From: Candidatus Geothermocultor quzhuomuensis
GTDB lineage: Bacteria > Actinomycetota > Aquicultoria > Geothermocultorales > Geothermocultoraceae
Length of the DNA stretch: 36,746 bases
Direction: 5' to 3'
Assembly: GCA_015711795.1 (NCBI GenBank)
Contig: JACVJC010000021.1
Location: 1-36,746 of the forward strand
In this document: one piece after another, positions 9,509 to 19,046 of the stretch
Layout: every line of letters begins with the position of its first letter
Numbering within the stretch: position 1 is the stretch's first letter
The notes under the pieces: generated by a model
What the model was told of the DNA's origin: nothing
Seen by the model: only the letters and a program-made list of their open reading frames with translations
The model's database searches: none
Translations under genes and position numbers: made by a program

Positions 9509-11566
9509 CTACTTACTCCTCCCTGCTCGCTTTTTAACTCGTTTTAAAGCCTCGCTTATCCCTGAATAGTTGGGGTCTTCTTGATATACTTTTTGGTAAG
9601 CTTGATAAGCCTCGCTAAGTTTTCCTAAATTTTCATAAGCTTGACCTAAGCTAAACAAGACCTCACTGTTTCCTGGCTCTATCCTTAAGAACTCTTTTGC
9701 TTGAACAACTGCCTCTTCAAATCTACCTAGCTGTAGAAGAACCCTTATGAGACCTCGACGAGGACCTTTGAATAAAGGGTCGATCTCTACAACCATTCGA
9801 TAATATCTAGCCGCTTCCTCAATCATCAAAGAATTGTAATTTAACCCCAAGTATTCATAAACCTGAGCCAACCTAGCAATAACATCTTCCTCGTAAGGAT
9901 TGAGCCTTACTCCTTCCTTTAAAATTTCAATCCCCTTATTGATTGAAGTTAAATCACTCCCTGCTTGACCTCGAGTTAAATACATATCAGCTAAGGCGTT
10001 TCGATAAATTGCACGGTAAGGGTTAAGCTCTAAAGCTCTTTGATACTTTTGAGCATAAATTTGAGGATTGCCTTTCCCATAGAAAGTCATAGAAGCAACA
10101 GAATAAAAATTCATATCGGCAATAAAAGGCTTTGTTGCTAAAAGAGATAAAAATAAGAAAGGAAAAAAGACCAGGAAAACTAAACCAAGCTTATAAGAGC
10201 TGGGTAAAGTAATTTCTAACTTGAAATAACTTTTTTGCTTAAATAAAAAAGAACAAAGCAAACCAAAAAATATCCAGATAACAGTAACAATACCAATAAT
10301 AGTGATGCTAAAAAATGCCTGTACAAGATAACCAAAAAGTGCAGCAGCCATTCCTTTAAGATAAATGTTATCCCCCTTTAATTGAGGGAATATAAAAAGA
10401 CCAACCATTAAAAGAAGCCAAAAGAAGAAGAGAAAGGCAAGAAGCCCCATATCAGCAGCGATTTGGAAATACTCATTATGAACCCTATCGGGCATAGTCA
10501 TCTCTCCCTCAAGCTTGGTGTAGCGAACGGTTCGATATTTTGGAAATTGATAAAGCATCTGGTCTAAGCCAAAACCCCAAAGAGGTCTATCTCTAATCAT
10601 TTTGAGGGTACCTTTCCAAATTTCTATCCTGGTCGCGGCAGTCCCAGCTGAGATTTCCACTGTTGACCTAGCTCTACCTTTCAAGTATTCCAATTTTTGA
10701 CCCACATTTCCTTGAGAAGTCATAAAAAGAAGAAAAAAAACAACAACAAAAGTAGCGAGAAATAAAAATATCAGTCGGCTTAAATTAGGAAATATTCCTT
10801 TATAATAAAGGATTAGAACAAAAATTAATCCTGACGCAATGCCCAACCAAGCTCCTCTTGACAAAGCAAAAAGAGAACTAGCTAAGCAAAAAATAAATAA
10901 AAAACTATAGGGAAGAAAAAGAGGAATTCGGTAGGTTGAAAATAACTTAATGTGTCTTCTGCCCTCACTAAAGAAGAAATTTAAGATCAAGGGAATGATA
11001 GTAGCCAAATATCCTCCAAAAAAAACAGCATTCCCTAGGGTTGAACGGGCTCTATCCCTTTCAGGTCGCTGCATAAAGTCTGGAAGAAAATCCCAGCCAA
11101 AGGCTTGAGCAACTCCATAGAGAGCAATAAAGAGGCAAGAAATAAGAAGAGCTATAAAAATCTTTCTTGCCCATTTTTCTTCTTTCATGTATTGGGAAGT
11201 CAGAAAAAAAATGAAAGCAAAACAATAAATTGTTTGTAAGGTTTCGTATCTCCCATATTCCCCAAAAATGCTAGCAATAGGAAGGGGAGAAAATAAAACA
11301 GAAATAGTTGCCACTAAAACAAAAAGAAGAACAGGATAAAAAAGGGGAAACTTTTCAATAACAATTTCTCCTCTGAAGATTATTCGAGCTAAATAAAGAA
11401 AAAGAAGCAAAAGTGAAAAGAGATAAAGAAGAGTGGCTTTAGTTAAATCAAAAGCATCAAAAGTGCGAGGTGAAACAATTAAAGGAATGGTAAAGGCAAT
11501 AACAACAATAGTCCAACGGATAAAATTATCAAAAAGATTGGAAATCTCTTGAAATCCTCTTCTCAT
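9509..11566 (-). CDS. O-antigen ligase (Wzy_C) family membrane protein with C-terminal TPRs
   Basis: 685 residues. The first ~480 form a polytopic membrane region with landmarks shared by all five paralogs here: RSTLGN then FFGGYLA (about 174-187), SRGAW (about 236-240), IWKGT...LWGFGLD (about 316-335) and DRVHNEYFQ (about 360-368). Family members join lipid-linked glycans to LPS or to proteins at the outer face of the membrane. Residues about 500-685 are TPR repeats with ALELNPYR- and VEIDPLFKG-type helices. The C terminus (YQAYQKVY...SGISEALKRVKKRA) is closest to the paralog at 32076-34085. It lies 183 bp upstream of the sigma gene and may share its transcript. Start ATG with GGATGTT ahead. 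Substrate unknown; glycosylation of surface cytochromes is inference. Confidence 0.85.
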   Translation of the reverse strand: MRRGFQEISNLFDNFIRWTIVVIAFTIPLIVSPRTFDAFDLTKATLLYLFSLLLLFLYLARIIFRGEIVIEKFPLFYPVLLFVLVATISVLFSPLPIASIFGEYGRYETLQTIYCFAFIFFLTSQYMKEEKWARKIFIALLISCLFIALYGVAQAFGWDFLPDFMQRPERDRARSTLGNAVFFGGYLATIIPLILNFFFSEGRRHIKLFSTYRIPLFLPYSFLFIFCLASSLFALSRGAWLGIASGLIFVLILYYKGIFPNLSRLIFLFLATFVVVFFLLFMTSQGNVGQKLEYLKGRARSTVEISAGTAATRIEIWKGTLKMIRDRPLWGFGLDQMLYQFPKYRTVRYTKLEGEMTMPDRVHNEYFQIAADMGLLAFLFFFWLLLMVGLFIFPQLKGDNIYLKGMAAALFGYLVQAFFSITIIGIVTVIWIFFGLLCSFLFKQKSYFKLEITLPSSYKLGLVFLVFFPFLFLSLLATKPFIADMNFYSVASMTFYGKGNPQIYAQKYQRALELNPYRAIYRNALADMYLTRGQAGSDLTSINKGIEILKEGVRLNPYEEDVIARLAQVYEYLGLNYNSLMIEEAARYYRMVVEIDPLFKGPRRGLIRVLLQLGRFEEAVVQAKEFLRIEPGNSEVLFSLGQAYENLGKLSEAYQAYQKVYQEDPNYSGISEALKRVKKRAGRSK

Positions 11567-11689
11567 AACATCCTTTTTCTTTAAGGGTTTTATGTCTTAT
11601 ATTACCCTACTTTGCAATCTTATTTGCGTCGCTCCTAACCCATGACTTGTCATAAAAATTAAAATTTAAAGATAAAATAGCTCTGAAAA

Positions 11690-11770
11690 CTGATGATTCA
11701 AATAAATGATTAAAAATTGATTATCTTCAAAAAGGTTTTTAGTTTTACTCTTTAGTCTTAATGTTTGCTT
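11690..11770 (+). pseudogene. Relic of a ligase/TPR 3' end
   Basis: About 80 bp closely matching 15836-15916, which is the last codons, stop and 3' flank of the ligase at 13804-15858. The relic still reads LMIQIND-stop (the gene reads LMTQIND-stop) and continues through the same non-coding flank, but an in-frame TGA precedes it and no upstream ligase sequence remains. Like the intact copy, it faces the 3' end of a minus-strand cytochrome gene. It looks like the remnant of a duplicated ligase-cytochrome unit. Confidence 0.75.
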
Positions 11771-11802
11771 TAGCTCTACGACCTTCATTCTTCAACCTCT
11801 CC

Positions 11803-13665
11803 TTAGTACTGTTTTTCATACTCTTTTTTCTTATGGCAACCGCTATCAGGAGAAATTCCACAAGAACCACCTCTTTTGGTAAGAGAAAAATCAATAAAAT
11901 AGGTTTTCCCATCTATGGAAAATTTGTCCGTTATTAAATAAGGATGTTTTGAACCGTGACTTTCATGGCAAGCCCGGCAGGAAAATTTACTAGTATGAAT
12001 ATAATGGGAAGAAAATCGAGTATAAGGCGAAGGTTCTTTATATACTTCATATCGATGACATAAAAAGCAAATTTCCCTCTGATGATTAGGAAACTTTTCT
12101 TGGTAAGGCATTTTTAAAATATAGGAATAATTTGAGCCATGGACGCCTTTACTGCCATCTTCACTCCCATGGCAATTAAGGCAAGAGACCAGGCTATTTT
12201 CATCCCAAGGAGAAATGAAAGCTTCTTCTTTAATTCCTTTATTTTTTCCTCTTCCTTCAAGGGGATGGTAAGAAGGATTAAGCAAGCTAAACGCTTTACT
12301 TAAATCACTCTGCCCCGGAGGCAAAATTGTGTAGTTAGAATGGCATTTAAAACAAAGTTCATAATCCTTAGTAATTGGATTGACCACCTGTAGAGAGCTA
12401 TTAACCCCTCCTACTCCTTTTAAAACACCTTGAATTACACTCCCGCCTGAAGTATTACTTGCTAAATGCGGGTCATGGCAATCAACACACTCTGCATGCC
12501 TCATTGAATTAACAGGAAAATAAGCTAAATCAGCAAAATCCTCTCCATCTCGATGGAGAAAAGACCTCTCAATAGGGTGAGAAAATCTCTTTTTAAACTC
12601 TCTCTCTACATCTTTAGCTCCACCTCCCTGACAATGACAAGTAAGGCAAAGCTTCTCTTCACTGTAAGAAAAAGAATTATCTCCCTTAAATGAAGTTAAA
12701 TTTAAATTTCTTGAGCCATGGGGGTGATGACAAGTAAAACAAGAAAAACCAGCTTTAAAATGGCTGGATGATAAAAAATCTTCTTTGTTCCAACCATTAA
12801 AAAATGGACCGTAATTTGAGCGAAAATTAATGGAGTAAGGAATAAAAACACTAGTAGTGATTGTTACTTGAGGAGCATTGCCAGAGTGGCATTTTAGGCA
12901 AAATTCACTTGTCGTTAAAGAGAACTTTTGTGTATTTTGGGGATCTGATACTTCTTTACCCTCCTCACTTTGAACGGAATGGGGATTATGACAAGAAACG
13001 CACTCTAAGCCAGTTTTTTTAGAAGAAACAGGATGGTGAGAAGCGTAAGAAAACTCTTTTTCTTCTTTTTTATGGCAAGAAAAACAAAGATTTTCTTCCT
13101 TGTGGCTTTCGTCTTCTCCTTTAAAACTTATCAAAAAGGGATTAGTTGAACCATGAGGATTATGGCATTGCAAACAACTAATTTTTGAATTAGTTGAAGA
13201 GGGGGTTCTAATAAAGTGAGCTGAATTTAAAAAATTATTTTGAGGGAGTCTTCCCATCGTCGAAGTTGATTCTTGAATGTGGCAATCGAGACAAATCCCC
13301 TCTCCACTTTGAGTCATTCCCCTAGATTTTAAAAGTTTTGGATTGGAAGAGCGATTAACATGAGGGGAATGACATAAGCCACAATCAAGCTTTTTATCCT
13401 TATTTAAATGGATTGATTTCTTCTTAAGAGGGTCAAAATCTTCTAGAACATTTGCCCCTGGGGTAGTTCCATCGTGACAAAAGAGGCAGAAGTTTGCTTT
13501 CTCACCAGGAAACTGAGATAAGATGCGGTGGCAACTTTCACACAAGTTTGAAGTGTTACTAAAATCTCCGTGGAAATTGTGAGCAAGAACTGAATAAAAG
13601 GGAAATTTAACAAAAATGACCAATAAAATAAATAATTCCGATAATTTAATCGCAAATTTTTTCAC
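11803..13665 (-). CDS. Secreted 15-heme c-type cytochrome (paired CXXCH type)
   Basis: Starting at the GTG at 13665 (GGGAG seven bases upstream), the protein is 620 residues with a signal peptide ending near VLA-H (residue 28). A longer frame to 13710 exists but would begin inside the promoter at 13682-13710. There are 15 CXXCH motifs, many in the paired form CxxCHxPHGS...LCxxCH of multiheme electron carriers. The last cysteines form CGISPDSGCH, a CX7CH spacing that may or may not bind a sixteenth heme. No transmembrane segment follows the signal peptide, so the product should be secreted or wall-associated. It is divergent from the ligase at 13804. Electron-transfer role is secure by family; partner is unknown. 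Confidence 0.93.
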   Translation of the reverse strand: MKKFAIKLSELFILLVIFVKFPFYSVLAHNFHGDFSNTSNLCESCHRILSQFPGEKANFCLFCHDGTTPGANVLEDFDPLKKKSIHLNKDKKLDCGLCHSPHVNRSSNPKLLKSRGMTQSGEGICLDCHIQESTSTMGRLPQNNFLNSAHFIRTPSSTNSKISCLQCHNPHGSTNPFLISFKGEDESHKEENLCFSCHKKEEKEFSYASHHPVSSKKTGLECVSCHNPHSVQSEEGKEVSDPQNTQKFSLTTSEFCLKCHSGNAPQVTITTSVFIPYSINFRSNYGPFFNGWNKEDFLSSSHFKAGFSCFTCHHPHGSRNLNLTSFKGDNSFSYSEEKLCLTCHCQGGGAKDVEREFKKRFSHPIERSFLHRDGEDFADLAYFPVNSMRHAECVDCHDPHLASNTSGGSVIQGVLKGVGGVNSSLQVVNPITKDYELCFKCHSNYTILPPGQSDLSKAFSLLNPSYHPLEGRGKNKGIKEEAFISPWDENSLVSCLNCHGSEDGSKGVHGSNYSYILKMPYQEKFPNHQREICFLCHRYEVYKEPSPYTRFSSHYIHTSKFSCRACHESHGSKHPYLITDKFSIDGKTYFIDFSLTKRGGSCGISPDSGCHKKKEYEKQY

Positions 13666-13681
13666 AAGTTCTCCCTCATGA

Positions 13682-13710
13682 ATTTTAGCAAAAAAGACCA
13701 AATCTGCCAA
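13682..13710 (-). promoter_or_regulatory. Sigma-70-type promoter of the 15-heme cytochrome
   Basis: On the minus strand TTGGCA (13705-13710), a 17-bp spacer, then TAAAAT (13682-13687). Expected transcription start is about 13675, ten bases before the GTG start codon, supporting the shorter reading frame. Confidence 0.6.
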
Positions 13711-13803
13711 GCGAGCAACCTAAGCCTGAAAAGTCCGCCTTAGACTTCTGTTAACTTTCCTTTTAAGATATAATTCCAGAAGAAATAGAGGTGATTTTTC
13801 CCC

Positions 13804-15858
13804 TTGAGCCATAAATATTACAACAAAATTATTGAATGGGGATTCCTAGCTTTTCTCTTCCTCTATCCAATTTCAATTAATCCTTTTTTCCGCCCCACTT
13901 TTTCTCTTTTTAAATTAACGATACTCCGTCTTTTCACCTTAACTTTTCTTATTTTGTGGTTAGGAAAAGCAATTGTTCAAAAAAAATTGAAAATAACTTC
14001 TTCTCCTCTGCTTCCCCCTTTATTTACTCTTCTTACTTTAACTGCTCTCTCTACCATCTTCTCCATTAACTTACCAACTGCCCTCCTAGGTGAATACACA
14101 AGATTTGAGGGTTTCCTAACCCAAGTTAACTACTTTCTCATTGCCTTTCTCTTTTTAAACTATCAACTTAATGAAAAAAAAAGAATCACCCGAATTACCT
14201 TTTACTTCCTTGCTGGAGCCACTCTTGTTTCTTTAATCGCTATTTTTGAACATTTCTTCTTTAACCCTGTATTTTTTAGCCAAATAGAACATCTGGGAAA
14301 AGAAGGGTATCTCCAAAAAATTAGTGCTCGTTCCATTGCTACCTTTGGCAATACTGTCTTTTTAGGCTGGTATCTTTCCATGGCTTTCCCTTTCTCCCTT
14401 GCTACTTTTTGGAATCAAATAATTTTAAAAAAACATCGATTAATTCACTTTTTCTTTCTTTTCGCTATTCTCACTGCTATGATTTTCACCTACTCCCGAG
14501 GGGCTTGGGTCAGTGCTTTTCTATCAACCATTTTTCTCTTAACCATCTTAAGGAAAGAATTCAACAAAAAGCTATTTATTTCACTCATTGCTTTAATTCT
14601 TCTAGTTCTCTTAATTAATTCCCTCCCTACCCACTCAGGTTATCAGGTAACTATGCGGTTAAAAGGGTTAATTGAAACGGAAAGAGGGACAAGTGGTGGA
14701 AATCGTTTAATTATGTGGAAGTACACACTCCCAATCATTTTTAAATATCCCTTATTAGGAGCAGGGCTTGATACCTACAAATTAACCTTTCCTAGATTTA
14801 AGGGTTCTCCTTGGGCAACCTCATATCGAAGTGCTTTAGTTGATAAAGCCCACAATGAGCTTTTACAAATAGGGGCGACCATTGGGCTTTTTGGTGTTAT
14901 TACTTTTCTTTGGGTAATTGTTCTTACCTTTATTAAGGGGCTTTCTTTCCTCCAAAGAGAAAAAGAGAAAAGCTATCGCTTCTTGACCGCTGGTTTACTG
15001 GGGGCTGTTCTTGCCTACTCTATTGATATGCAGTTTCTTTTTAGCCAATTTGCAGTAACTCCTTTTCTTTGGTTCTTCATTGGGGTGGTTTTCTCGATAA
15101 TCTCCACAAAAGCTAGGGAAAAAGATGACATCGAGATTGATTTATCTAAGGGAAAGGTTAAAGCTCTTTATCCTATAATTGCCCTTTTTCTCCTTTCAAT
15201 GCTCATTTCTCTTAGCTTATGGCTAGCTGATGTTTACTATCAAAAAGCTCAGACAATTAATTTTGGTAAGCAAAGCTCAAAGGAGGCAATTAAGTTGATG
15301 GAAAAAGCAACCACCTTAAATCCTTTTGAGAGTTTCTACTGGTCTTATTTAGCCCGAAATTACTTAGCTATTGGGAAAAGCTCCAACAATCCTCAACTAT
15401 ACCTTTATTGGTTACAAAAAGCTGAACAATGCTATCTCAAATCAATCTCACTTAACCCATACAAAGAAATAACCTATTACTCAGCTTCTCAAGATTTTGT
15501 ATCCGCTGGTCAACAGCTCTTTAGAAAAGACCTCATTGAAAAAGGCATAAGCTATGCTGCTAAAACTCTTGAGATAAACCCTTACTCCTCAGACCACAAT
15601 GCCCAAATGGGAAATGCCTATGGCAGTCTGGGTGTTTTAAACAGTCAAAAAGAAATGTTTAAAAAAGCATTATTTTATTTCAAGAAAAGTGTCCAACTTG
15701 ACCCTCAAAATGCCGATTATTATAACCTAGGCTGGGCATATGAAAAGCTAGGAAAAATCAAAGAAGCTATTTGGGCTTATAAAAAAGCAGTAGAACTAAG
15801 AAAAGATAAAGACGCTCAAAAAGCCCTTAAGAGACTGATGACTCAAATAAATGATTAA
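13804..15858 (+). CDS. O-antigen ligase (Wzy_C) family membrane protein with C-terminal TPRs
   Basis: 684 residues, starting at TTG (13804) with GAGGTGA upstream. The membrane half carries RSIATFGN...FLGWYLS, YSRGAW and DKAHNELLQ, the landmarks shared by the five paralogs. The C-terminal ~200 residues are TPRs (ATTLNPFES, SISLNPYKE, SVQLDPQNA). A perfect TATAAT at 13769-13774 may be the -10 of its promoter but lacks a convincing -35. It is transcribed toward the hexaheme gene at 15949-16827, and its last codons and flank are duplicated at 11690-11770. Likely a surface glycan ligase or polymerase; substrate unknown. Confidence 0.84.
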   Translation: MSHKYYNKIIEWGFLAFLFLYPISINPFFRPTFSLFKLTILRLFTLTFLILWLGKAIVQKKLKITSSPLLPPLFTLLTLTALSTIFSINLPTALLGEYTRFEGFLTQVNYFLIAFLFLNYQLNEKKRITRITFYFLAGATLVSLIAIFEHFFFNPVFFSQIEHLGKEGYLQKISARSIATFGNTVFLGWYLSMAFPFSLATFWNQIILKKHRLIHFFFLFAILTAMIFTYSRGAWVSAFLSTIFLLTILRKEFNKKLFISLIALILLVLLINSLPTHSGYQVTMRLKGLIETERGTSGGNRLIMWKYTLPIIFKYPLLGAGLDTYKLTFPRFKGSPWATSYRSALVDKAHNELLQIGATIGLFGVITFLWVIVLTFIKGLSFLQREKEKSYRFLTAGLLGAVLAYSIDMQFLFSQFAVTPFLWFFIGVVFSIISTKAREKDDIEIDLSKGKVKALYPIIALFLLSMLISLSLWLADVYYQKAQTINFGKQSSKEAIKLMEKATTLNPFESFYWSYLARNYLAIGKSSNNPQLYLYWLQKAEQCYLKSISLNPYKEITYYSASQDFVSAGQQLFRKDLIEKGISYAAKTLEINPYSSDHNAQMGNAYGSLGVLNSQKEMFKKALFYFKKSVQLDPQNADYYNLGWAYEKLGKIKEAIWAYKKAVELRKDKDAQKALKRLMTQIND

Positions 15859-15948
15859 AAATTGATTATCTTCAAAAAGGTTTTTAATTTTACTTTTAAG
15901 TCCAATGTTTACCTTAGCTCTTATCGCCTTTAGTTCCTCCACCCCTGG

Positions 15949-16827
15949 TTATTCTGGTAGTTGAGAGGTGGGGTGGCAGTTTAGGCAAAGGTCATCACCG
16001 GTTTCTAAGCGGAAAAGAGGATTTTCAGTTCGATGAGGAAAAAATTTCAATCCAGGATTATCAGTAGCAGAATAAGTAGTGGGGCTATTACAAGTAAAAG
16101 TAAGAATAGCATCAGTTACATCATCATCAACTTCACGAGAATCCTCATGGCAATACTGACAAATTGGTGAAGTTCGAGGTTGCCAACCTGCTGGACTCAT
16201 TCGATATGCCCCATTTGACCTTGCTAATGAAGAATTAGCCCATGTCAAAGCTGCTGTATTGGTTTGGTGATTTGTTCCTCCCATACCGGTTCGGACATTG
16301 TGACAGTCAGTGCACCAATCGCCACTATAATCACTAATGGTTTGCGTTCCATAACCAGGAAGAGAAGGTGCATAAGTTTGAGAGCCACCTTTCCGCAGAA
16401 GACGAGAAGAGCTATAAGTAGCAGAGGTATCAGAGATATATGGATTAACCGTATTTCTATCATGAGGACTATGACACCCTCCACAAAGAGGTTTCTCCTC
16501 TTCAGGAGTACCAATACCCAAGGTAGATGAAGCAGTTAAAGTTGCATTAGGATTATGGTCCGCCAAAGTAGTTACACCAATAGTAGTATAAGGTTTAAAT
16601 AGAGCCTGTCCACCTGCTCCATGACAAACCTCACAAGTTGCTAAGAAGGTTGCCCCAAGTAAAAGCTTATAACCTCCCGGTGCATCGTGAAGAGTGTGAC
16701 AATCACTACACTTATCTGTTGTCGAAGCATAACCTCCATGAGGATTTTCAACACTAAAAGCTATTCCAACCAAGCAAAAAAGGGAAAAAAGAATAAAAAC
16801 TAAAAAAAGTAATATATACCTTTTCAC
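15949..16827 (-). CDS. Secreted hexaheme c-type cytochrome (module C)
   Basis: 292 residues from the GTG at 16827 (AGGA upstream); a longer frame to 16884 overlaps the promoter at 16871-16900 and is rejected. The signal peptide is about residues 1-25. Six CXXCH motifs: CSDCH, CEVCH, CGGCH, CTDCH, CQYCH, CLNCH. Exactly six histidines lie outside these motifs (PHGGY, TLH, ADHN, SPH, TNHQ, FPHR), and each has a counterpart in the paralogs at 18162 and 23110, as expected for bis-histidine ligation of all six hemes. The protein ends in the family signature ETGDDLCLNCH and is Ser/Thr-rich. It lies downstream of an NHL propeller gene. Hexaheme count recalls nanowire cytochromes such as OmcS, but homology to them is not shown. 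Confidence 0.93.
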   Translation of the reverse strand: MKRYILLFLVFILFSLFCLVGIAFSVENPHGGYASTTDKCSDCHTLHDAPGGYKLLLGATFLATCEVCHGAGGQALFKPYTTIGVTTLADHNPNATLTASSTLGIGTPEEEKPLCGGCHSPHDRNTVNPYISDTSATYSSSRLLRKGGSQTYAPSLPGYGTQTISDYSGDWCTDCHNVRTGMGGTNHQTNTAALTWANSSLARSNGAYRMSPAGWQPRTSPICQYCHEDSREVDDDVTDAILTFTCNSPTTYSATDNPGLKFFPHRTENPLFRLETGDDLCLNCHPTSQLPE

Positions 16828-16870
16828 TCCGTTTCCTTTCTGCCCCTTATATCTGCAAAATACTGGATAA

Positions 16871-16900
16871 AGTATAAAACCCAAGATAGTATGTTGTCAA
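16871..16900 (-). promoter_or_regulatory. Strong sigma-70-type promoter of hexaheme gene C
   Basis: Minus strand TTGACA (16895-16900), 18-bp spacer, TATACT (16871-16876). Expected start of transcription is near 16864, about 37 bases before the GTG at 16827. It lies in the NHL-cytochrome gap, so the cytochrome can be expressed without the NHL gene. Confidence 0.75.
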
Positions 16901-16931
16901 GAATTCTTTTAAAAAAAATTTTTAAAAAAAC

Positions 16932-16959
16932 TAATAATTAAATTCTAATAATTAAATTC
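16932..16959 (-). repeat. Tandem 14-bp duplication at the NHL gene stop
   Basis: Two copies of TAATAATTAAATTC (plus strand), the second overlapping the last codons of the NHL gene and the first lying just past its stop. Likely slippage. Confidence 0.8.
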
Positions 16960-18000
16960 AGGGAGAATTTCGTATCGAAGAAGTTTCACTGCTTGGACTC
17001 TCTGGTTACCACTATCTGCTAGATAAATTACCCAATTAGAGCCAACTTTTAACCCCCGAGGGAAGTTAAAATGCCCTTTATCTTCTCCTCTTCCACCAAC
17101 TTCAGCTAAGCGTTCACCTTGAGGGCTATACACTTGAATGGTGTGGTGAAAAGTATCAGCCACATAGATATTCCCATCAGGAGCTATCCCTAATCCAGCC
17201 GGGAGCCCAAACCTCCTTTGCGCTTCCCGAATACCTGCTGGAGGTTTACCAACTACCCACTTAAGCTTTCCTTTGGAAGAATAAGCATGAAGAGTCATGT
17301 TTAAGCCATCAGCCACATAAATTGTCCCATCGTCTCCAACTGCTATTCCGTCCGGTCCATCAAGTTGACTTCTTTCTCTTCCAGTTTCTCCAATCGTTTT
17401 TAAGAATCTTCCTTTCTCATTAAAAACTACGATTCTTCCTCGGTCGGTCACATAAATTTTCCCTCTGTAAACCGCTACCATCAAAGGATTTATTAAAGAA
17501 TAGTTTGATGAATTAGGGAAAAAGCGAATAAAGTTACCATCTGAGGTGTAGATATTAATCCGCCGATTGCCTGAGTCTACTACATAAACATTCCCATTAA
17601 TATCAATATCAATACCGGCTGGATAATGAAAATCCCCTGGTTTCCAGGTTGCTTTAACTCCCCCAGGTGGAGTGGCAATACCCGTTTCTCCAAAACTAAA
17701 TTTGAAGCGACCAAACCGATTAAAAACAAAAACTTTATCTGCATCAATATCAGTAACATAAATATCACCTAAATCATTTAAGGCAACATCATAAGGACGA
17801 ATAAACTTAGGTTGAGGTTCGGTGCCTGGGCCGCAAATAGCCATTATAAATTCTAGAGCACCAATTCTTTCAGTCCCAGAAAGGATTATTCCTGTCCCTC
17901 GTTTGGGCAACATAAAAAGATAAAAATAAGCCAAGAAATTAACTAAAATGAGCAAAAAAACCAACAAGATTTTCTGCTTAGTTAATTTTGAAAATTTCAA
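16945..18000 (-). CDS. Membrane-anchored NHL beta-propeller protein (module C)
   Basis: 351 residues from a TTG at 18000 with AGGAGGAG upstream. One transmembrane helix near 11-32 is followed by the LPKRGTG motif shared by the three NHL paralogs, placing the rest outside the cell. The body is a run of NHL blades with repeated signatures (DVALNDLGDIYVTD, GIDIDINGNVYVVDSGN, GIAVGDDGTIYVADGLN, GLGIAPDGNIYVADTFH), consistent with a six-bladed propeller. NHL propellers are usually binding scaffolds. It sits 60 bp before the stop-to-promoter region of hexaheme gene C and 161 bp after hexaheme gene B. Its role as assembly factor or partner of the cytochrome is inferred from repeated pairing. Confidence 0.9.
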   Translation of the reverse strand: MKFSKLTKQKILLVFLLILVNFLAYFYLFMLPKRGTGIILSGTERIGALEFIMAICGPGTEPQPKFIRPYDVALNDLGDIYVTDIDADKVFVFNRFGRFKFSFGETGIATPPGGVKATWKPGDFHYPAGIDIDINGNVYVVDSGNRRINIYTSDGNFIRFFPNSSNYSLINPLMVAVYRGKIYVTDRGRIVVFNEKGRFLKTIGETGRERSQLDGPDGIAVGDDGTIYVADGLNMTLHAYSSKGKLKWVVGKPPAGIREAQRRFGLPAGLGIAPDGNIYVADTFHHTIQVYSPQGERLAEVGGRGEDKGHFNFPRGLKVGSNWVIYLADSGNQRVQAVKLLRYEILPEFNY

Positions 18001-18049
18001 CTAAAAACTCCTCCTAAATCAAAAATACATATCATTTTAGCACCTAATT

Positions 18050-18090
18050 GTCAGGGTCTAGAGTTTAGTGAATTTTGACTGGACCCTGTC
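18050..18090 (-). repeat. Dispersed intergenic repeat, copy 1
   Basis: The minus strand contains the core CAGTCAAAATTCACT followed by an ACTCTAGACCC-like tail. Related copies with the same core (C/T variants) lie at 29479-29513 and 30719-30748. The ends of this copy (GGGTC / GACCC) could pair, suggesting a decayed hairpin-forming element. Confidence 0.6.
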
Positions 18091-18161
18091 CTTTAAGCTG
18101 ATTTTTTACTTTTGATTTCTTTAACCTTATAATCTTTGTCTATCTCTTTTGTTCTTCAGTC

Positions 18162-19046
18162 CTATGGCAACTCTGTTGTTATATGGCAATTTAAACAAAG
18201 GTCATCGCCAGTCTCAACTACAAACCTGGGAGAAGCCCCTTGATGGGGATAAGATTTATATTGAGGATTATCGCTTGCCCCGTAGCCAACCGTCGTAATG
18301 AAAAAGTCATTTTCAGTGTCTCTTAAGTCTTCATGGCAATATTGACAAATTGGAGAAGTCCTTGGTGCAAATCCAACTGGAGACATCCGATAAGCTCCGT
18401 TACTTCTAGGTAAATTTGATGAGGCATAAGAAAGGTCTTCGTTAGTTGGATGATTCCTTAAATTAGGATAAGAGCTCATTCGACGATTGTGGCAAATCGA
18501 ACACCAATAACCACCATAAAAAGGTGAGTAAACAGAAGTGTTAGGATTTGGTCTTTTTAAAAGGAGATGTGAGGTAAGAGTAGTGGTAGTGTCACAATAA
18601 TAAAAGGAAGTTGGGGGAATCATCCGATTAGGATTCCCATGAACTGAATGGCAAGAAGAACAAGTTAAAGTTCTTGGTAAAGAGTAATCGCCGCCAGGGA
18701 TGGTGATAGTCCCTTCAGCCGTGTGAGTACTTTCAGGATTAAGAACTACACCATAAACAGCAATCCCTGGACCACCACTAGGATCGTGGCAATACTGACA
18801 GTTATCAAAAATTGTTTCATAACGAAGAAGTTTAAAAGCTGACTGAGCAAGGTGAACAGCGTGACATTCCTTACACTTATTAGTTGTTGCTGTATAATCG
18901 CCGTGAGGTCCATAAGGAGGAGAGGTATACTGTAAAGGAACATTATAACCAGCCCCTAAAACTAATGACGGAGCTAATAGTAAAAAAATCAATAGTATTA
19001 TACCCCATAAATAATTTCTGTATCCAAATTCATAAATTTTGTGCAT
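18162..19046 (-). CDS. Secreted hexaheme c-type cytochrome (module B)
   Basis: 294 residues, ATG start at 19046, with a hydrophobic signal segment at about 13-31. Six CXXCH motifs: CKECH, CQYCH, CSSCH, CSICH, CQYCH, CLNCH. The six distal histidines shared with the paralogs are at PHGDY, AVH, STH, SVH, NHP and YPHQ; one further histidine is not conserved. It shares the C-terminal ETGDDLCLNCH signature and the SNGAYRMSP block with the 15949 gene. Unlike the other two hexaheme genes it has no clear TTGACA-type promoter directly upstream, where 349 bp of AT-rich sequence separate it from the NHL gene. Role: extracellular electron carrier, by family; filament formation is only a possibility. Confidence 0.92.
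   Translation of the reverse strand: MHKIYEFGYRNYLWGIILLIFLLLAPSLVLGAGYNVPLQYTSPPYGPHGDYTATTNKCKECHAVHLAQSAFKLLRYETIFDNCQYCHDPSGGPGIAVYGVVLNPESTHTAEGTITIPGGDYSLPRTLTCSSCHSVHGNPNRMIPPTSFYYCDTTTTLTSHLLLKRPNPNTSVYSPFYGGYWCSICHNRRMSSYPNLRNHPTNEDLSYASSNLPRSNGAYRMSPVGFAPRTSPICQYCHEDLRDTENDFFITTVGYGASDNPQYKSYPHQGASPRFVVETGDDLCLNCHITTELP

Noticed and set aside
11833-11862. Sixteenth heme site CX7CH in the 11803 cytochrome
   Set aside because: Spacing is far from standard and could equally be a disulfide pair; left out of the heme count.
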